5,962 nucleotides of DNA from the NCBI GenBank assembly GCA_015485245.1, contig WFTY01000018.1, positions 1-5,962 of the forward strand, read 5' to 3'. Shown one piece after another: positions 1 to 5,962 of this stretch; position 1 is the stretch's first letter; each line of letters opens with the position of its first letter. The DNA is from Anaerolineales bacterium (GTDB lineage: Bacteria; Chloroflexota; Anaerolineae; Anaerolineales; UBA11858). Position numbers and translations under genes: made by a program. Below the pieces are notes generated by a model. It searched no databases, was not told where the DNA came from, and worked only from the letters and a program-made list of their open reading frames with translations.

Positions 1-2382
1 GATTTATGGGATAACAAAGTGCGCACCCTGCTGGTGGTGTTCTCCATCGCTGTGGGCGTGCTGGCTGTTGGCGTGATCGCCGGGGGGTATGTGATTATCT
101 CCAACGATATGAGCGCCAGCTATGCTGCCAAGAACCCGGCCAACATTGAAATCCGCATGGATGATTTTGATGATGATTTCCTCGACACCTTGCGGGAATT
201 TGATGGCCTGGGCGATCTCGAGGGGCGCCGCGTTTTTGGGATGCGCGCCCGCCCCGTTGGGGAGACCGACTGGACGGTGCTGGACATCGTCGCTTTTAAG
301 GATTTTGAGGAGAACACCATCAATCTGCTCGAACCCCTGGAAGGGGCTGCCGCTCCACGACAGGATGAAATCGTCATCGAGCAGACTGTCCTCGAGAAGA
401 TCGATATCCGGGTCGGCGAGTGGCTGGAAGTTGAGCTGCCGGACGGCACAGTCAAGCGGCTGCAAATGGTCGGCGTGGTGCTCGACTCCAGCACCAGCGC
501 GGCGGATTTCCTCGCCGCGCCGCTGGCTTATGTCACCCTGGATACCGCTCCCTCTTTGGGGCAGCCGGAGATGTACAACCGCTTGTACGCCACGGTGGCT
601 GAAGGGCAGGATGATGAGACGCATATCCGGGCCGTGTTCGCCGACCTGAAAGACAAGATCGAGAAAAGCGGCTTCGACGTTGGCCTGACGCGGCGCTCCA
701 AGACGCACGAGCACCCTTTGGCCTCGATCGTCAACGCCGTGTTGGGTATCCTGATGGCGCTGGGCGTTTTGATTGTCTTCCTTTCCAGCTCGCTGATCGC
801 CAACACCCTCAACGCCCTCTTGCAGCAGCACCTGCGCCACATCGGCGTGATGAAACTGATTGGCGGACGCAATAATCAGATCTTTGTCCTCTACCTGGCG
901 CTGATAATGGCCTTTGGTGTGCTGGCACTGCTGATTGCCGTCCCCTTGGGCGGGCAGGGGGCTTACGCGCTGGCGCAGTTCATCGCCGACCAGATGAGCT
1001 TTTCCCTGTTGGGTTATCGCATTGTGCCGATGGCGTTTGGGATTCAAATCGCCATCGGGCTGCTGGTGCCGCTGATCGCCGGGTTTGTGCCGGTGATTAA
1101 CGGCACGCGCGTTACCGTGTTGCAGGCCATCAGCGGGGATACGCTGCGCTTGCAGGCCAGCGGGCCGACGCGCTGGGAGCGTTTTCAGTTGCGCGTCACG
1201 CAGGCGCTCGCCCGCCGCGGCATTTATGTTCCCCGGCCGTTGTTGATCTCTTTGCGCAATACCTTCCGGCGGCGCGGCCGCTTGATGCTCACGCTGTTCA
1301 CGCTGACAATGGGCGGGGCAATTTTCATCGCGGTGTTCAACGTACGCGTCACCTTGAACGATTACGTCCGCCAGGTGGGGAATTACTTCCTGGCCGATGT
1401 CACCCTGGATTTTGAGCGCCCCTATCGGCTGGACGAGGTGCGACAGTACGCCATGCGCATCCCGGGCGTGATGGCGGTGGAGGGGTGGTCGTACACCAGT
1501 GCGGAGATCCTCTTTCCTGATGGCTCAGTGGCGGATAACATTAACATCCTCGCGCCGCCTGCTGAAAGCACTCTGGTTTCGCCGCTGATGGTGGCGGGCC
1601 GCTGGATCGCTCCCGGCGACCGGCAGAAGCTGGTCATCAGCGAGGGAATTTACGATTATTATCCCGATTTGCAGATCGGCGATAGCTTGCCGCTGAAAGT
1701 CAACGGCAAGGAAGAGCGCTGGGAAGTGGTCGGGGTTTTTAAGTTCGTCGGCGTGGAGGGGATGCTGGGGTACGCGCCGTATGAGTACATCGCCGAACAG
1801 CAGAACCTCGCCCGCCGCTCTTATTCTTTCCGCCTGGTGGCGGAGCGCCATGAGCGCGCCTATCAGGCCGCGCTTGCGGATCAGGCGGCGCAGGCTTTTC
1901 GTGATTGGGGCTTCCACGTGCGGGAGGCTGTTCCCGGCCTCTCGACGCTGGATGATGCTTCCGAGAGCCTGGACATTCTGGTGACTTTTCTGCTCATCAT
2001 GGCGTTGCTGACCGCCGTCGTTGGCGCGATGGGGCTGGCCGGGACGATGAGTATGAACGTGCTGGAGCGCACCCGCGAGATCGGGGTGATGCGGGCGATC
2101 GGCGCGACGGATGGCGCAGTGATGCGCATGGTCATCATCGAAGGCGCGCTGATCGGAGTGATCTCCTGGGGGCTGGCGGTGGTGCTTTCGGTGCCGATCA
2201 CCTATCTGCTGGCGACCATCGTCAGCCTGGCGGTGTTCAACACCCCGATTGCCATTGTGTTTACGCCTCTGGGTTACGGCATCTGGGTGGGGCTGGTGCT
2301 GGCGCTTTCGGCGATTTCCAGTGTTTTACCGGCGCGCAACGCCGCGCGCCTGACCATCCGTGAAGTATTGGCTTACGAATAA
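1..2382 (+). CDS. ABC transporter permease, duplicated FtsX/MacB-like (5' partial)
   Basis: Integral membrane subunit of an ABC exporter of the MacB/FtsX/LolCE type; these usually transmit ATPase motion to an extracytoplasmic domain rather than form a classical channel. The frame is open from base 1 (DLWDNKVRTLL), so the GTG at 19 is not the start; the true start lies upstream and 793 codons are visible. Counting from base 1, hydrophobic segments lie near residues 9-33, 239-266, 294-317, 346-368, 428-450, 659-684, 710-736 and 763-788. Two extracytoplasmic domains of about 205 residues (34-238, 451-658) make two TM1-domain-TM2-4 repeats. Each half has a cytoplasmic coupling motif: HLRHIGVMKLIGG (277-289) and ERTREIGVMRAIGA (689-702). 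The C-terminus LPARNAARLTIREVLAYE is typical of the family. No ATPase domain is present; the partner ATPase is probably upstream. Substrate unknown. The family call is firm; the 8-TM count is read by eye. Confidence 0.93.
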   Translation, partial: DLWDNKVRTLLVVFSIAVGVLAVGVIAGGYVIISNDMSASYAAKNPANIEIRMDDFDDDFLDTLREFDGLGDLEGRRVFGMRARPVGETDWTVLDIVAFKDFEENTINLLEPLEGAAAPRQDEIVIEQTVLEKIDIRVGEWLEVELPDGTVKRLQMVGVVLDSSTSAADFLAAPLAYVTLDTAPSLGQPEMYNRLYATVAEGQDDETHIRAVFADLKDKIEKSGFDVGLTRRSKTHEHPLASIVNAVLGILMALGVLIVFLSSSLIANTLNALLQQHLRHIGVMKLIGGRNNQIFVLYLALIMAFGVLALLIAVPLGGQGAYALAQFIADQMSFSLLGYRIVPMAFGIQIAIGLLVPLIAGFVPVINGTRVTVLQAISGDTLRLQASGPTRWERFQLRVTQALARRGIYVPRPLLISLRNTFRRRGRLMLTLFTLTMGGAIFIAVFNVRVTLNDYVRQVGNYFLADVTLDFERPYRLDEVRQYAMRIPGVMAVEGWSYTSAEILFPDGSVADNINILAPPAESTLVSPLMVAGRWIAPGDRQKLVISEGIYDYYPDLQIGDSLPLKVNGKEERWEVVGVFKFVGVEGMLGYAPYEYIAEQQNLARRSYSFRLVAERHERAYQAALADQAAQAFRDWGFHVREAVPGLSTLDDASESLDILVTFLLIMALLTAVVGAMGLAGTMSMNVLERTREIGVMRAIGATDGAVMRMVIIEGALIGVISWGLAVVLSVPITYLLATIVSLAVFNTPIAIVFTPLGYGIWVGLVLALSAISSVLPARNAARLTIREVLAYE

Positions 2383-2385
2383 GGG
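2381..2385 (+). promoter_or_regulatory. Shine-Dalgarno of the adaptor gene, overlapping the permease stop
   Basis: AAGGG lies 9 bases before the ATG at 2395 and shares its two A residues with the permease stop codon TAA (2380-2382). This supports the ATG as start and suggests translational coupling of permease and adaptor. The match to the consensus is moderate. Confidence 0.6.
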
Positions 2386-2394
2386 TTAACCACC

Positions 2395-3561
2395 ATGAAG
2401 AAAATTTCTACAATTTTGATTTTTGCGCTTGCTTTGCTGATGTCTTTGTTGCTGGCGGCCTGCGCCACGCCGGAAACGACGACCCCCATTCCAACGGTGA
2501 TTCCGGTGGACGCGGAGGCCGTGGTCGCCGAAGGGCATATCGTCCCCGCGCGCGAGGTGACCCTCGCGTTTCTGGCGCGCGGCCGGGTGAGTGAAATACT
2601 GGTCACCGAGGGGGATGCCGTGCAGGCGGGGGATGTGATCGCCCGTTTGGGTGATGCAGAGCAGGCCCAGGCTGCACTGGCCGCCGCGCAGCTGGAGGCT
2701 GCCAGCGCGCAGCAAGCATATAATGACTTTCTGCGCACCGCCGATCTGGCGCTCGCCCAGGCGTGGCAGGATTACATGGACGCCCAGGTGGGGCGCGCTG
2801 AAGCCGAGCGCGCCTGGGAGGGAGTGGACGAAGAAGCCATCCAGGATCGTTTGGACGAGGCTCAGGCTGTCGTCAATGATCGCAAGGTGGATCTGAACGA
2901 CGCTCAGGATACCTTCGACCGTTACAAAGACCTGGATAAAAATAACCCCTCCCGCCAGACGGCGAAGGATGATCTGCGCATCGCTCAGGAGAATTACAAC
3001 GAGGCTGTGCGCCAGCTGGAGGCCATTCAGCGAGAACGGGATGCCCTGCGCGCCGCGCTGGATGCCGCCATCGCCGCTGAGGCCGACGCGCAACGCAAGT
3101 ATGAAGACCTGCTCGCCAACAGCGGCCTGGATCCCGACCAGCAGGCGGTGTTGGAAGCGCGACTGGCGAACGCCGAGGCGCAGGTTGTTGCTGCAGAGAA
3201 GGCGCTGGCGGATTATGAACTGCGCGCCCCATTTGCTGCTGTGGTCACCGACCTCAACCTGGAAATTGGACAGTTGATTGGCCCGGAGACCTGGGCGGCG
3301 CGACTGGCGGATTTCAGCGCCTGGTATGTGGAAACCAGCGACCTGACCGAGCTGGAAGTGGTCAGGGTGACGGTCGGCCAGCAAGTGGAGCTCACGCCGG
3401 ATGCCATTCCCGACCTTGTGCTGAACGGGACGGTTGAGCGCATCGCCCAGTCCTTCCGCACCCAGGCCGGGGATATCCTCTACACCGTGCGCGTGCGCCT
3501 GGAGAAGAGCGACCCGCAGTTGCGCTGGGGGATGACCGTGCAGGCGGTGTTCCAGCCCTGA
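2395..3561 (+). CDS. HlyD/MacA-family membrane-fusion adaptor lipoprotein
   Basis: Extracytoplasmic adaptor of the ABC exporter, 388 aa. Residues 1-22 are a lipoprotein signal (MKK, hydrophobic core, lipobox L20-A-A-C23), so the mature protein should be lipid-anchored at Cys23. A Thr/Pro-rich spacer (24-37) follows. The first biotinyl-lipoyl half is about 42-86 (GHIVPAREVTLAF, then VSEILVTEGDAVQAGDVIARL split across the turn). Residues 88-275 are Ala/Glu/Gln-rich and look like a long helical hairpin, with a likely tip at 181-187 (DKNNPSR) and helix breaks near 141-147 and 243-249. The second lipoyl half starts at LRAPFAAVVTDL (276-287). A beta-barrel region follows, and the end LRWGMTVQAVF is typical of the family. 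The gene starts 12 bases after the permease stop, so the two are almost certainly one operon. MacA-like is an analogy; orthology to macA is not shown. Confidence 0.92.
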   Translation: MKKISTILIFALALLMSLLLAACATPETTTPIPTVIPVDAEAVVAEGHIVPAREVTLAFLARGRVSEILVTEGDAVQAGDVIARLGDAEQAQAALAAAQLEAASAQQAYNDFLRTADLALAQAWQDYMDAQVGRAEAERAWEGVDEEAIQDRLDEAQAVVNDRKVDLNDAQDTFDRYKDLDKNNPSRQTAKDDLRIAQENYNEAVRQLEAIQRERDALRAALDAAIAAEADAQRKYEDLLANSGLDPDQQAVLEARLANAEAQVVAAEKALADYELRAPFAAVVTDLNLEIGQLIGPETWAARLADFSAWYVETSDLTELEVVRVTVGQQVELTPDAIPDLVLNGTVERIAQSFRTQAGDILYTVRVRLEKSDPQLRWGMTVQAVFQP

Positions 3562-3605
3562 AGCGAGCGAGGATTCTTACGCCAATTTAACACTTTTGCG
3601 ATAGA

Positions 3606-3657
3606 AATAGACCGCAGACAGCGGGCCGCGGTCCGCCGTCTGTGGTCTATTGTCCAC
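3606..3657. repeat. Long imperfect palindrome made of 7-base GTC-type units
   Basis: The arms at 3606-3619 (AATAGACCGCAGAC) and 3638-3651 (GTCTGTGGTCTATT) pair over 14 positions with one G-T wobble. After one A/C mismatch a further GCGG/CCGC stem (3621-3624, 3633-3636) closes on an 8-base loop. The right side reads as four consecutive heptamers of form NGTCYRY: GGTCCGC, CGTCTGT, GGTCTAT, TGTCCAC (3630-3657). The left arm, read on the other strand, gives GGTCTAT, TGTCTGC and GGCCCGC. It lies between the exporter operon and htpG, 45 bases after the adaptor stop. It could stop transcription of the exporter as a stem-loop, but no T-run follows, so it is not a canonical intrinsic terminator. A dispersed intergenic repeat or protein-binding site is equally possible. 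Confidence 0.75.
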
Positions 3658-3692
3658 TATCCCTTTATACACCTCTTCTTGTGTTGCGCCTC

Positions 3693-3697
3693 AGGAG
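3693..3697 (+). promoter_or_regulatory. Shine-Dalgarno of htpG, fixes the start at 3706
   Basis: AGGAG sits 8 bases before the ATG at 3706 and decides the start: an in-frame TTG at 3679 would place this site inside the coding region and add a Cys-rich extension (MCCASGDCY) unlike HtpG N-termini. No convincing sigma70 promoter is visible between 3562 and 3692. TTAACA (3587-3592) resembles a -35 box, but no good -10 stands at the right distance. Confidence 0.85.
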
Positions 3698-3705
3698 ATT
3701 GCTAT

Positions 3706-5586
3706 ATGCCTGATACCAGCAAACCGATCGCCTTTAAAGCTGAGATCAAGCAATTGCTCGATATTTTGATTCACTCCCTCTACACCGAACGGGAGATTTT
3801 TCTGCGTGAGCTGATTTCCAACGCTTCCGATGCTCTCACGCAAATGGATTTCATCATGCTCACCGAGCGCGATGTCCGCCAGCCCGATCTTGAACTCGCC
3901 ATCCGCATCACCGTGAATGAGGAGGAGAAGATCATCACGATCAGCGACACTGGCGTGGGCATGACGCGCGACGAGCTGGCGACTAACCTGGGCACGATCG
4001 CCCAATCGGGGGCCAAAGCTTTTCTGGATGCCGCCAAAAGCGACGGCGATCAGCGTCGCCTGGCGGATGTGATCGGCCAGTTTGGCGTCGGCTTCTACTC
4101 GGTCTTCATGGTAGCGGAGTGGGTGCGGGTGACTTCGCTTTCTTATAAGCCGCGCACGCGTCCGGCGAGCTGGTACGCCACCGGCGACGACACTTTCACC
4201 GTCGGCCCGGCGGAGAAGGATACCCGCGGCACCACCATCGAAATCAAGCTCAAGGAGGATGCCCACGAATTCGCCAGCGAGCATCGCCTGCGGGAGATCG
4301 TCAAGCGGCATTCGGATTATATCCGTTACCCGATCTACATCGGCGATTCAGATGAGCAGGTCAACAGCCGGACGGCGATCTGGCGACAATCGCCGCGAGA
4401 CGTGAAGGATGAGGAGTACAGCGAGTTTTATAAACATCTTACCCTGGAATTCGATGAGCCGCTGGCGCATCTGCATTACGTCGCCGACGCTCCCTTGCGC
4501 ATCTTCGCGCTGCTCTACATCCCGGCGCGCCCGGAGCGCAACGTGTTCTCCCCGCGTAAAGAAGATGGCCTCAAGCTGTACACCCGCAAGGTGTTGATTG
4601 ACGAGTACAACACCGACCTGCTGCCGCCGCATTATCGTTTCATTCAGGGGGTGGTGGATGCCGATGATCTGCCGCTTAACGTCTCGCGCGAATCTGTGCA
4701 GGCCACCGCCCTGATGGCGCGCATCCGCAAGATCCTCACCAGGCAGATCACCAAAACGCTGGAGAAACTGGCGAAGGACGATGCAGAGAAATATGCCCGT
4801 TTCTGGGAACGGTTTGGCGATTTCATCAAGGAGGGGATCGCCTCGCAGGAGGCTGATCGCGAGAGCCTTTATCCGCTGGTGCGTTTCCACACCACCACGC
4901 ATCCTGAAAACTGGGTCTCGCTGACGGAGTACGTTGAACGGATGAAGGAGGGGCAGGAGAAGGTTTATTACATCCTGGGCGACGACGACCGCTCGGTGGC
5001 CCGCAGCCCGCATCTGGATTACTTCCGGGCGCACGGCTATGAGGTCATCACGCTGACCAGCCCGATGGATTCCTTCATGCTGTTGGGGCTGCGCAAATTT
5101 CGGGATTACGAACTGCAGAACGTGGCCGCGCCCGACCTGGAACTCCCAAAAGGGGAGGACGCCCCTGAGGAAGAGGCTGCTCCCGAAGCCCTCTCCGAGG
5201 AGGATTTCGCCGACCTGGTGGAGCGTTTCAAGGCGCGCCTGGGTGAGCGCGTCGCCGATGTGCGCGCCACCGACCGTTTGACGGATTCCGTCGCCCGCCT
5301 GGTGGACCCCGAAGGCAGCCTGGGGCAGGAAATGCAGCGCGTTTATAAACTGGTTGATCGTGATTATGAAGTCCCCAGGAAAGTTCTCGAACTCAACCCC
5401 CATCACGCGCTCATCAAGCGATTGAGTGAGTTGTCAGATGACGATGAGCGCCTTCCGCTCGTCATCGAGCAGATATATGAGAGCGCTTTGCTCATTGAAG
5501 GTCTGCACCCCGACCCCGCCGCCATGCTGCCGCGCATCCAGCGGTTGATGGAGCAGGCGCTGGCGGATGAACCTGCTGCAGGCTGA
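3706..5586 (+). CDS. htpG: Molecular chaperone HtpG (bacterial Hsp90)
   Basis: Cytosolic ATP-dependent homodimeric chaperone that remodels client proteins, usually with DnaK. The product is 626 aa, close to the usual bacterial length. The N-terminal GHKL ATPase domain shows ELISNASDAL (35-44, Mg/ATP-binding Glu35 and Asn39), DTGVGM (81-86, adenine-contacting Asp81), GTIAQSGAK (96-104) and GQFGVGFYS (124-132). The middle domain carries YIRYPIYI (205-212) and LPLNVSRE (322-329), whose Arg328 matches the family's gamma-phosphate-contacting arginine. Residues 484-500 are an acidic, Ala/Pro/Glu-rich linker before the C-terminal dimerisation domain, which includes LELNPHHALIKRL (561-573) and a final helix near 603-620. 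There is no MEEVD tail, as expected for bacteria, and no long charged N/M linker. All catalytic residues I can check are present. It appears to be a single-gene unit: a structured gap precedes it and a terminator follows. Heat induction is likely from family knowledge, but no CIRCE element is visible. Confidence 0.98.
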   Translation: MPDTSKPIAFKAEIKQLLDILIHSLYTEREIFLRELISNASDALTQMDFIMLTERDVRQPDLELAIRITVNEEEKIITISDTGVGMTRDELATNLGTIAQSGAKAFLDAAKSDGDQRRLADVIGQFGVGFYSVFMVAEWVRVTSLSYKPRTRPASWYATGDDTFTVGPAEKDTRGTTIEIKLKEDAHEFASEHRLREIVKRHSDYIRYPIYIGDSDEQVNSRTAIWRQSPRDVKDEEYSEFYKHLTLEFDEPLAHLHYVADAPLRIFALLYIPARPERNVFSPRKEDGLKLYTRKVLIDEYNTDLLPPHYRFIQGVVDADDLPLNVSRESVQATALMARIRKILTRQITKTLEKLAKDDAEKYARFWERFGDFIKEGIASQEADRESLYPLVRFHTTTHPENWVSLTEYVERMKEGQEKVYYILGDDDRSVARSPHLDYFRAHGYEVITLTSPMDSFMLLGLRKFRDYELQNVAAPDLELPKGEDAPEEEAAPEALSEEDFADLVERFKARLGERVADVRATDRLTDSVARLVDPEGSLGQEMQRVYKLVDRDYEVPRKVLELNPHHALIKRLSELSDDDERLPLVIEQIYESALLIEGLHPDPAAMLPRIQRLMEQALADEPAAG

Positions 5587-5618
5587 GTGTCTGCGGGCGC
5601 GAGCCAATGATGTAAAAA

Positions 5619-5653
5619 TAGCCGAGATCGGCGATCTCGGCTACAGGTTTTTT
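5619..5653 (+). terminator. Intrinsic terminator after htpG
   Basis: A perfect 11-bp inverted repeat, TAGCCGAGATC (5619-5629) and GATCTCGGCTA (5633-5643), encloses a 3-base loop GGC. After four bases (CAGG) comes a run of six T (5648-5653). An A-run lies on the 5' side (5614-5618), so the structure could also work on the other strand. It starts 32 bases after the htpG stop and should end that transcript. Confidence 0.88.
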
Positions 5654-5661
5654 ATGCCCCC

Positions 5662-5681
5662 GTACAAAGGGGCTATTGTAC
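5662..5681. promoter_or_regulatory. Inverted repeat overlapping the -35 box (candidate operator)
   Basis: GTACAA (5662-5667) and TTGTAC (5676-5681) are perfect inverted copies separated by 8 bases. The right arm is the predicted -35 hexamer, so a dimeric regulator bound here would compete with RNA polymerase. A short GCCCC/GGGGC pair (5656-5660, 5669-5673) interleaves with it. Six-base arms can arise by chance; the position is the main argument. Confidence 0.35.
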
Positions 5682-5704
5682 TTCGCTGAGAAGTTTTTTA
5701 TAAT
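5676..5704 (+). promoter_or_regulatory. Sigma70-type promoter for the last gene
   Basis: The -10 box TATAAT (5699-5704) is a perfect consensus match. It lies exactly 17 bases after TTGTAC (5676-5681), which matches the -35 consensus at three of six positions including the key TTG. Transcription would start near 5711, giving a leader of about 50 bases before the ATG at 5762. A perfect 10-base palindrome, TGCTTAAGCA (5715-5724), falls just after the expected start point. The promoter lies downstream of the htpG terminator, so it opens a new transcription unit. Confidence 0.72.
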
Positions 5705-5761
5705 CGAAGAAAGTTGCTTAAGCAGCGCCCTGTTGCCCTGGTCGATTCGGGTAGGCAGTCG

Positions 5762-5962
5762 ATGGGTCGAAAGCGTGTCAGAAAACCAAAGACCTGTCTT
5801 TGGGGGGCGATGTTGATTGCTGTTTTCCTCCTGCTTAGTGGGATGCTGTGGGGGTTGTATCGGCTACGCTACCAGTATAACGTCCGTCAGGTGAACGCCC
5901 TGGCTCAGGGGCCGCTCGATGTTGTGGTGATGATCAAGTTCCCCCCGCAGGGTTGGGAGGGC
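5762..5962 (+). CDS. Unidentified membrane-anchored or exported protein (3' partial)
   Basis: An open frame from ATG at 5762 runs to the window end without a stop (67 codons). The product begins with a strongly basic stretch (MGRKRVRKPK), then one hydrophobic helix (about residues 11-33, CLWGAMLIAVFLLLSGMLW), then a polar region ending LDVVVMIKFPPQGWEG. This is the layout of a signal peptide or signal anchor with the rest of the protein outside the membrane, following the positive-inside rule. No lipobox is visible. The Shine-Dalgarno is weak (GTAGG, 5751-5755, 6 bases before ATG), but the well-placed promoter at 5676-5704 supports a gene start here. I do not recognise the family, and the visible part carries no diagnostic domain. 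The frame is also open upstream (a TTG at 5714), but a start there would sit almost on the transcription start. Confidence 0.7.
   Translation, partial: MGRKRVRKPKTCLWGAMLIAVFLLLSGMLWGLYRLRYQYNVRQVNALAQGPLDVVVMIKFPPQGWEG

Noticed and set aside
4..1047. Long open frame on the minus strand (347 codons) inside the permease gene
   Set aside because: It lies wholly antisense to a well-supported membrane protein gene. Its product is rich in Gln/His/Arg with no domain signature, as expected for the reverse complement of GC-rich coding sequence.
2386..3384. Long minus-strand open frame (332 codons) across the adaptor gene
   Set aside because: It is antisense to the adaptor, with no Shine-Dalgarno or recognisable domain. 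The repetitive Ala/Glu/Gln codons of the coiled coil keep the opposite frame free of stops.
3587..3613. CIRCE-like heat-shock operator upstream of htpG
   Set aside because: TTAACACTT (3587-3595) matches seven of nine bases of the left CIRCE half, but the expected right half nine bases later (3605-3613) does not match GAGTGCTAA.
3606..3657. CRISPR-like or tRNA-like reading of the palindromic repeat
   Set aside because: There are no repeat-spacer units, and the structure is one hairpin without cloverleaf arms.
3679..3705. TTG start for htpG at 3679
   Set aside because: It would add MCCASGDCY, absent from known HtpG N-termini, and place the AGGAG ribosome site inside the gene. The ATG at 3706 is ideally spaced.
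3691..5406. Minus-strand open frames at 3691-4311 and 4348-5406 within htpG
   Set aside because: Both are shadows of the highly conserved htpG reading frame, with no domain pattern of their own.
5680..5699. Second small intrinsic terminator, ACTTC/GAAGT stem followed by a T-run
   Set aside because: The stem is only 5 bp and AT-rich, and the T-run is better explained as the spacer leading into the TATAAT box. The strong terminator at 5619-5653 already ends htpG.

Overview
The window looks like a stretch of a GC-rich bacterial chromosome (by eye, high-50s to 60% GC), with all recognisable genes on the + strand. The best guess for the host is Chloroflexota, probably an Anaerolineae-type lineage. 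This rests on the style of the duplicated FtsX-type permease (its N-terminus begins DLWDNKVRTLL), the lipoprotein-type HlyD adaptor next to it, and a GTC-rich heptameric palindrome of a kind I associate from memory with that phylum. It is inference, not proof: there is no rRNA or other marker here.

Region 1 (1-3561) is the end of an ABC export operon. It holds a large permease with two FtsX/MacB-like halves, already open at base 1 and therefore missing its true start. Twelve bases after it comes a lipoprotein membrane-fusion (HlyD/MacA-type) adaptor with a long coiled coil. The ATPase that must power the permease is not in the window and probably lies just upstream. Together the genes would form a MacAB-like or YknXYZ-like machine that moves a substrate at or across the cytoplasmic membrane. 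The substrate cannot be read from the sequence.

Region 2 (3562-3705) is a 144-base intergenic gap dominated by a strong imperfect palindrome built from 7-base units. The gap ends in a good Shine-Dalgarno that a short upstream pyrimidine run could mask.

Region 3 (3706-5586) is a complete htpG, the bacterial Hsp90 chaperone, with all the N-terminal ATPase motifs intact. A clear intrinsic terminator follows it.

Region 4 (5654-5962) holds a near-consensus sigma70-type promoter (TTGTAC-17-TATAAT) whose -35 box is one arm of an inverted repeat. It drives the start of a new gene (from 5762) encoding a protein with a basic N-terminus and a signal-anchor helix. That gene runs off the end of the window and I do not recognise it.

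Most of the window is ordinary. The parts worth a second look are the heptameric palindrome, the layered structure around the last promoter, the possible SD-masking stem before htpG, and the unidentified last gene.
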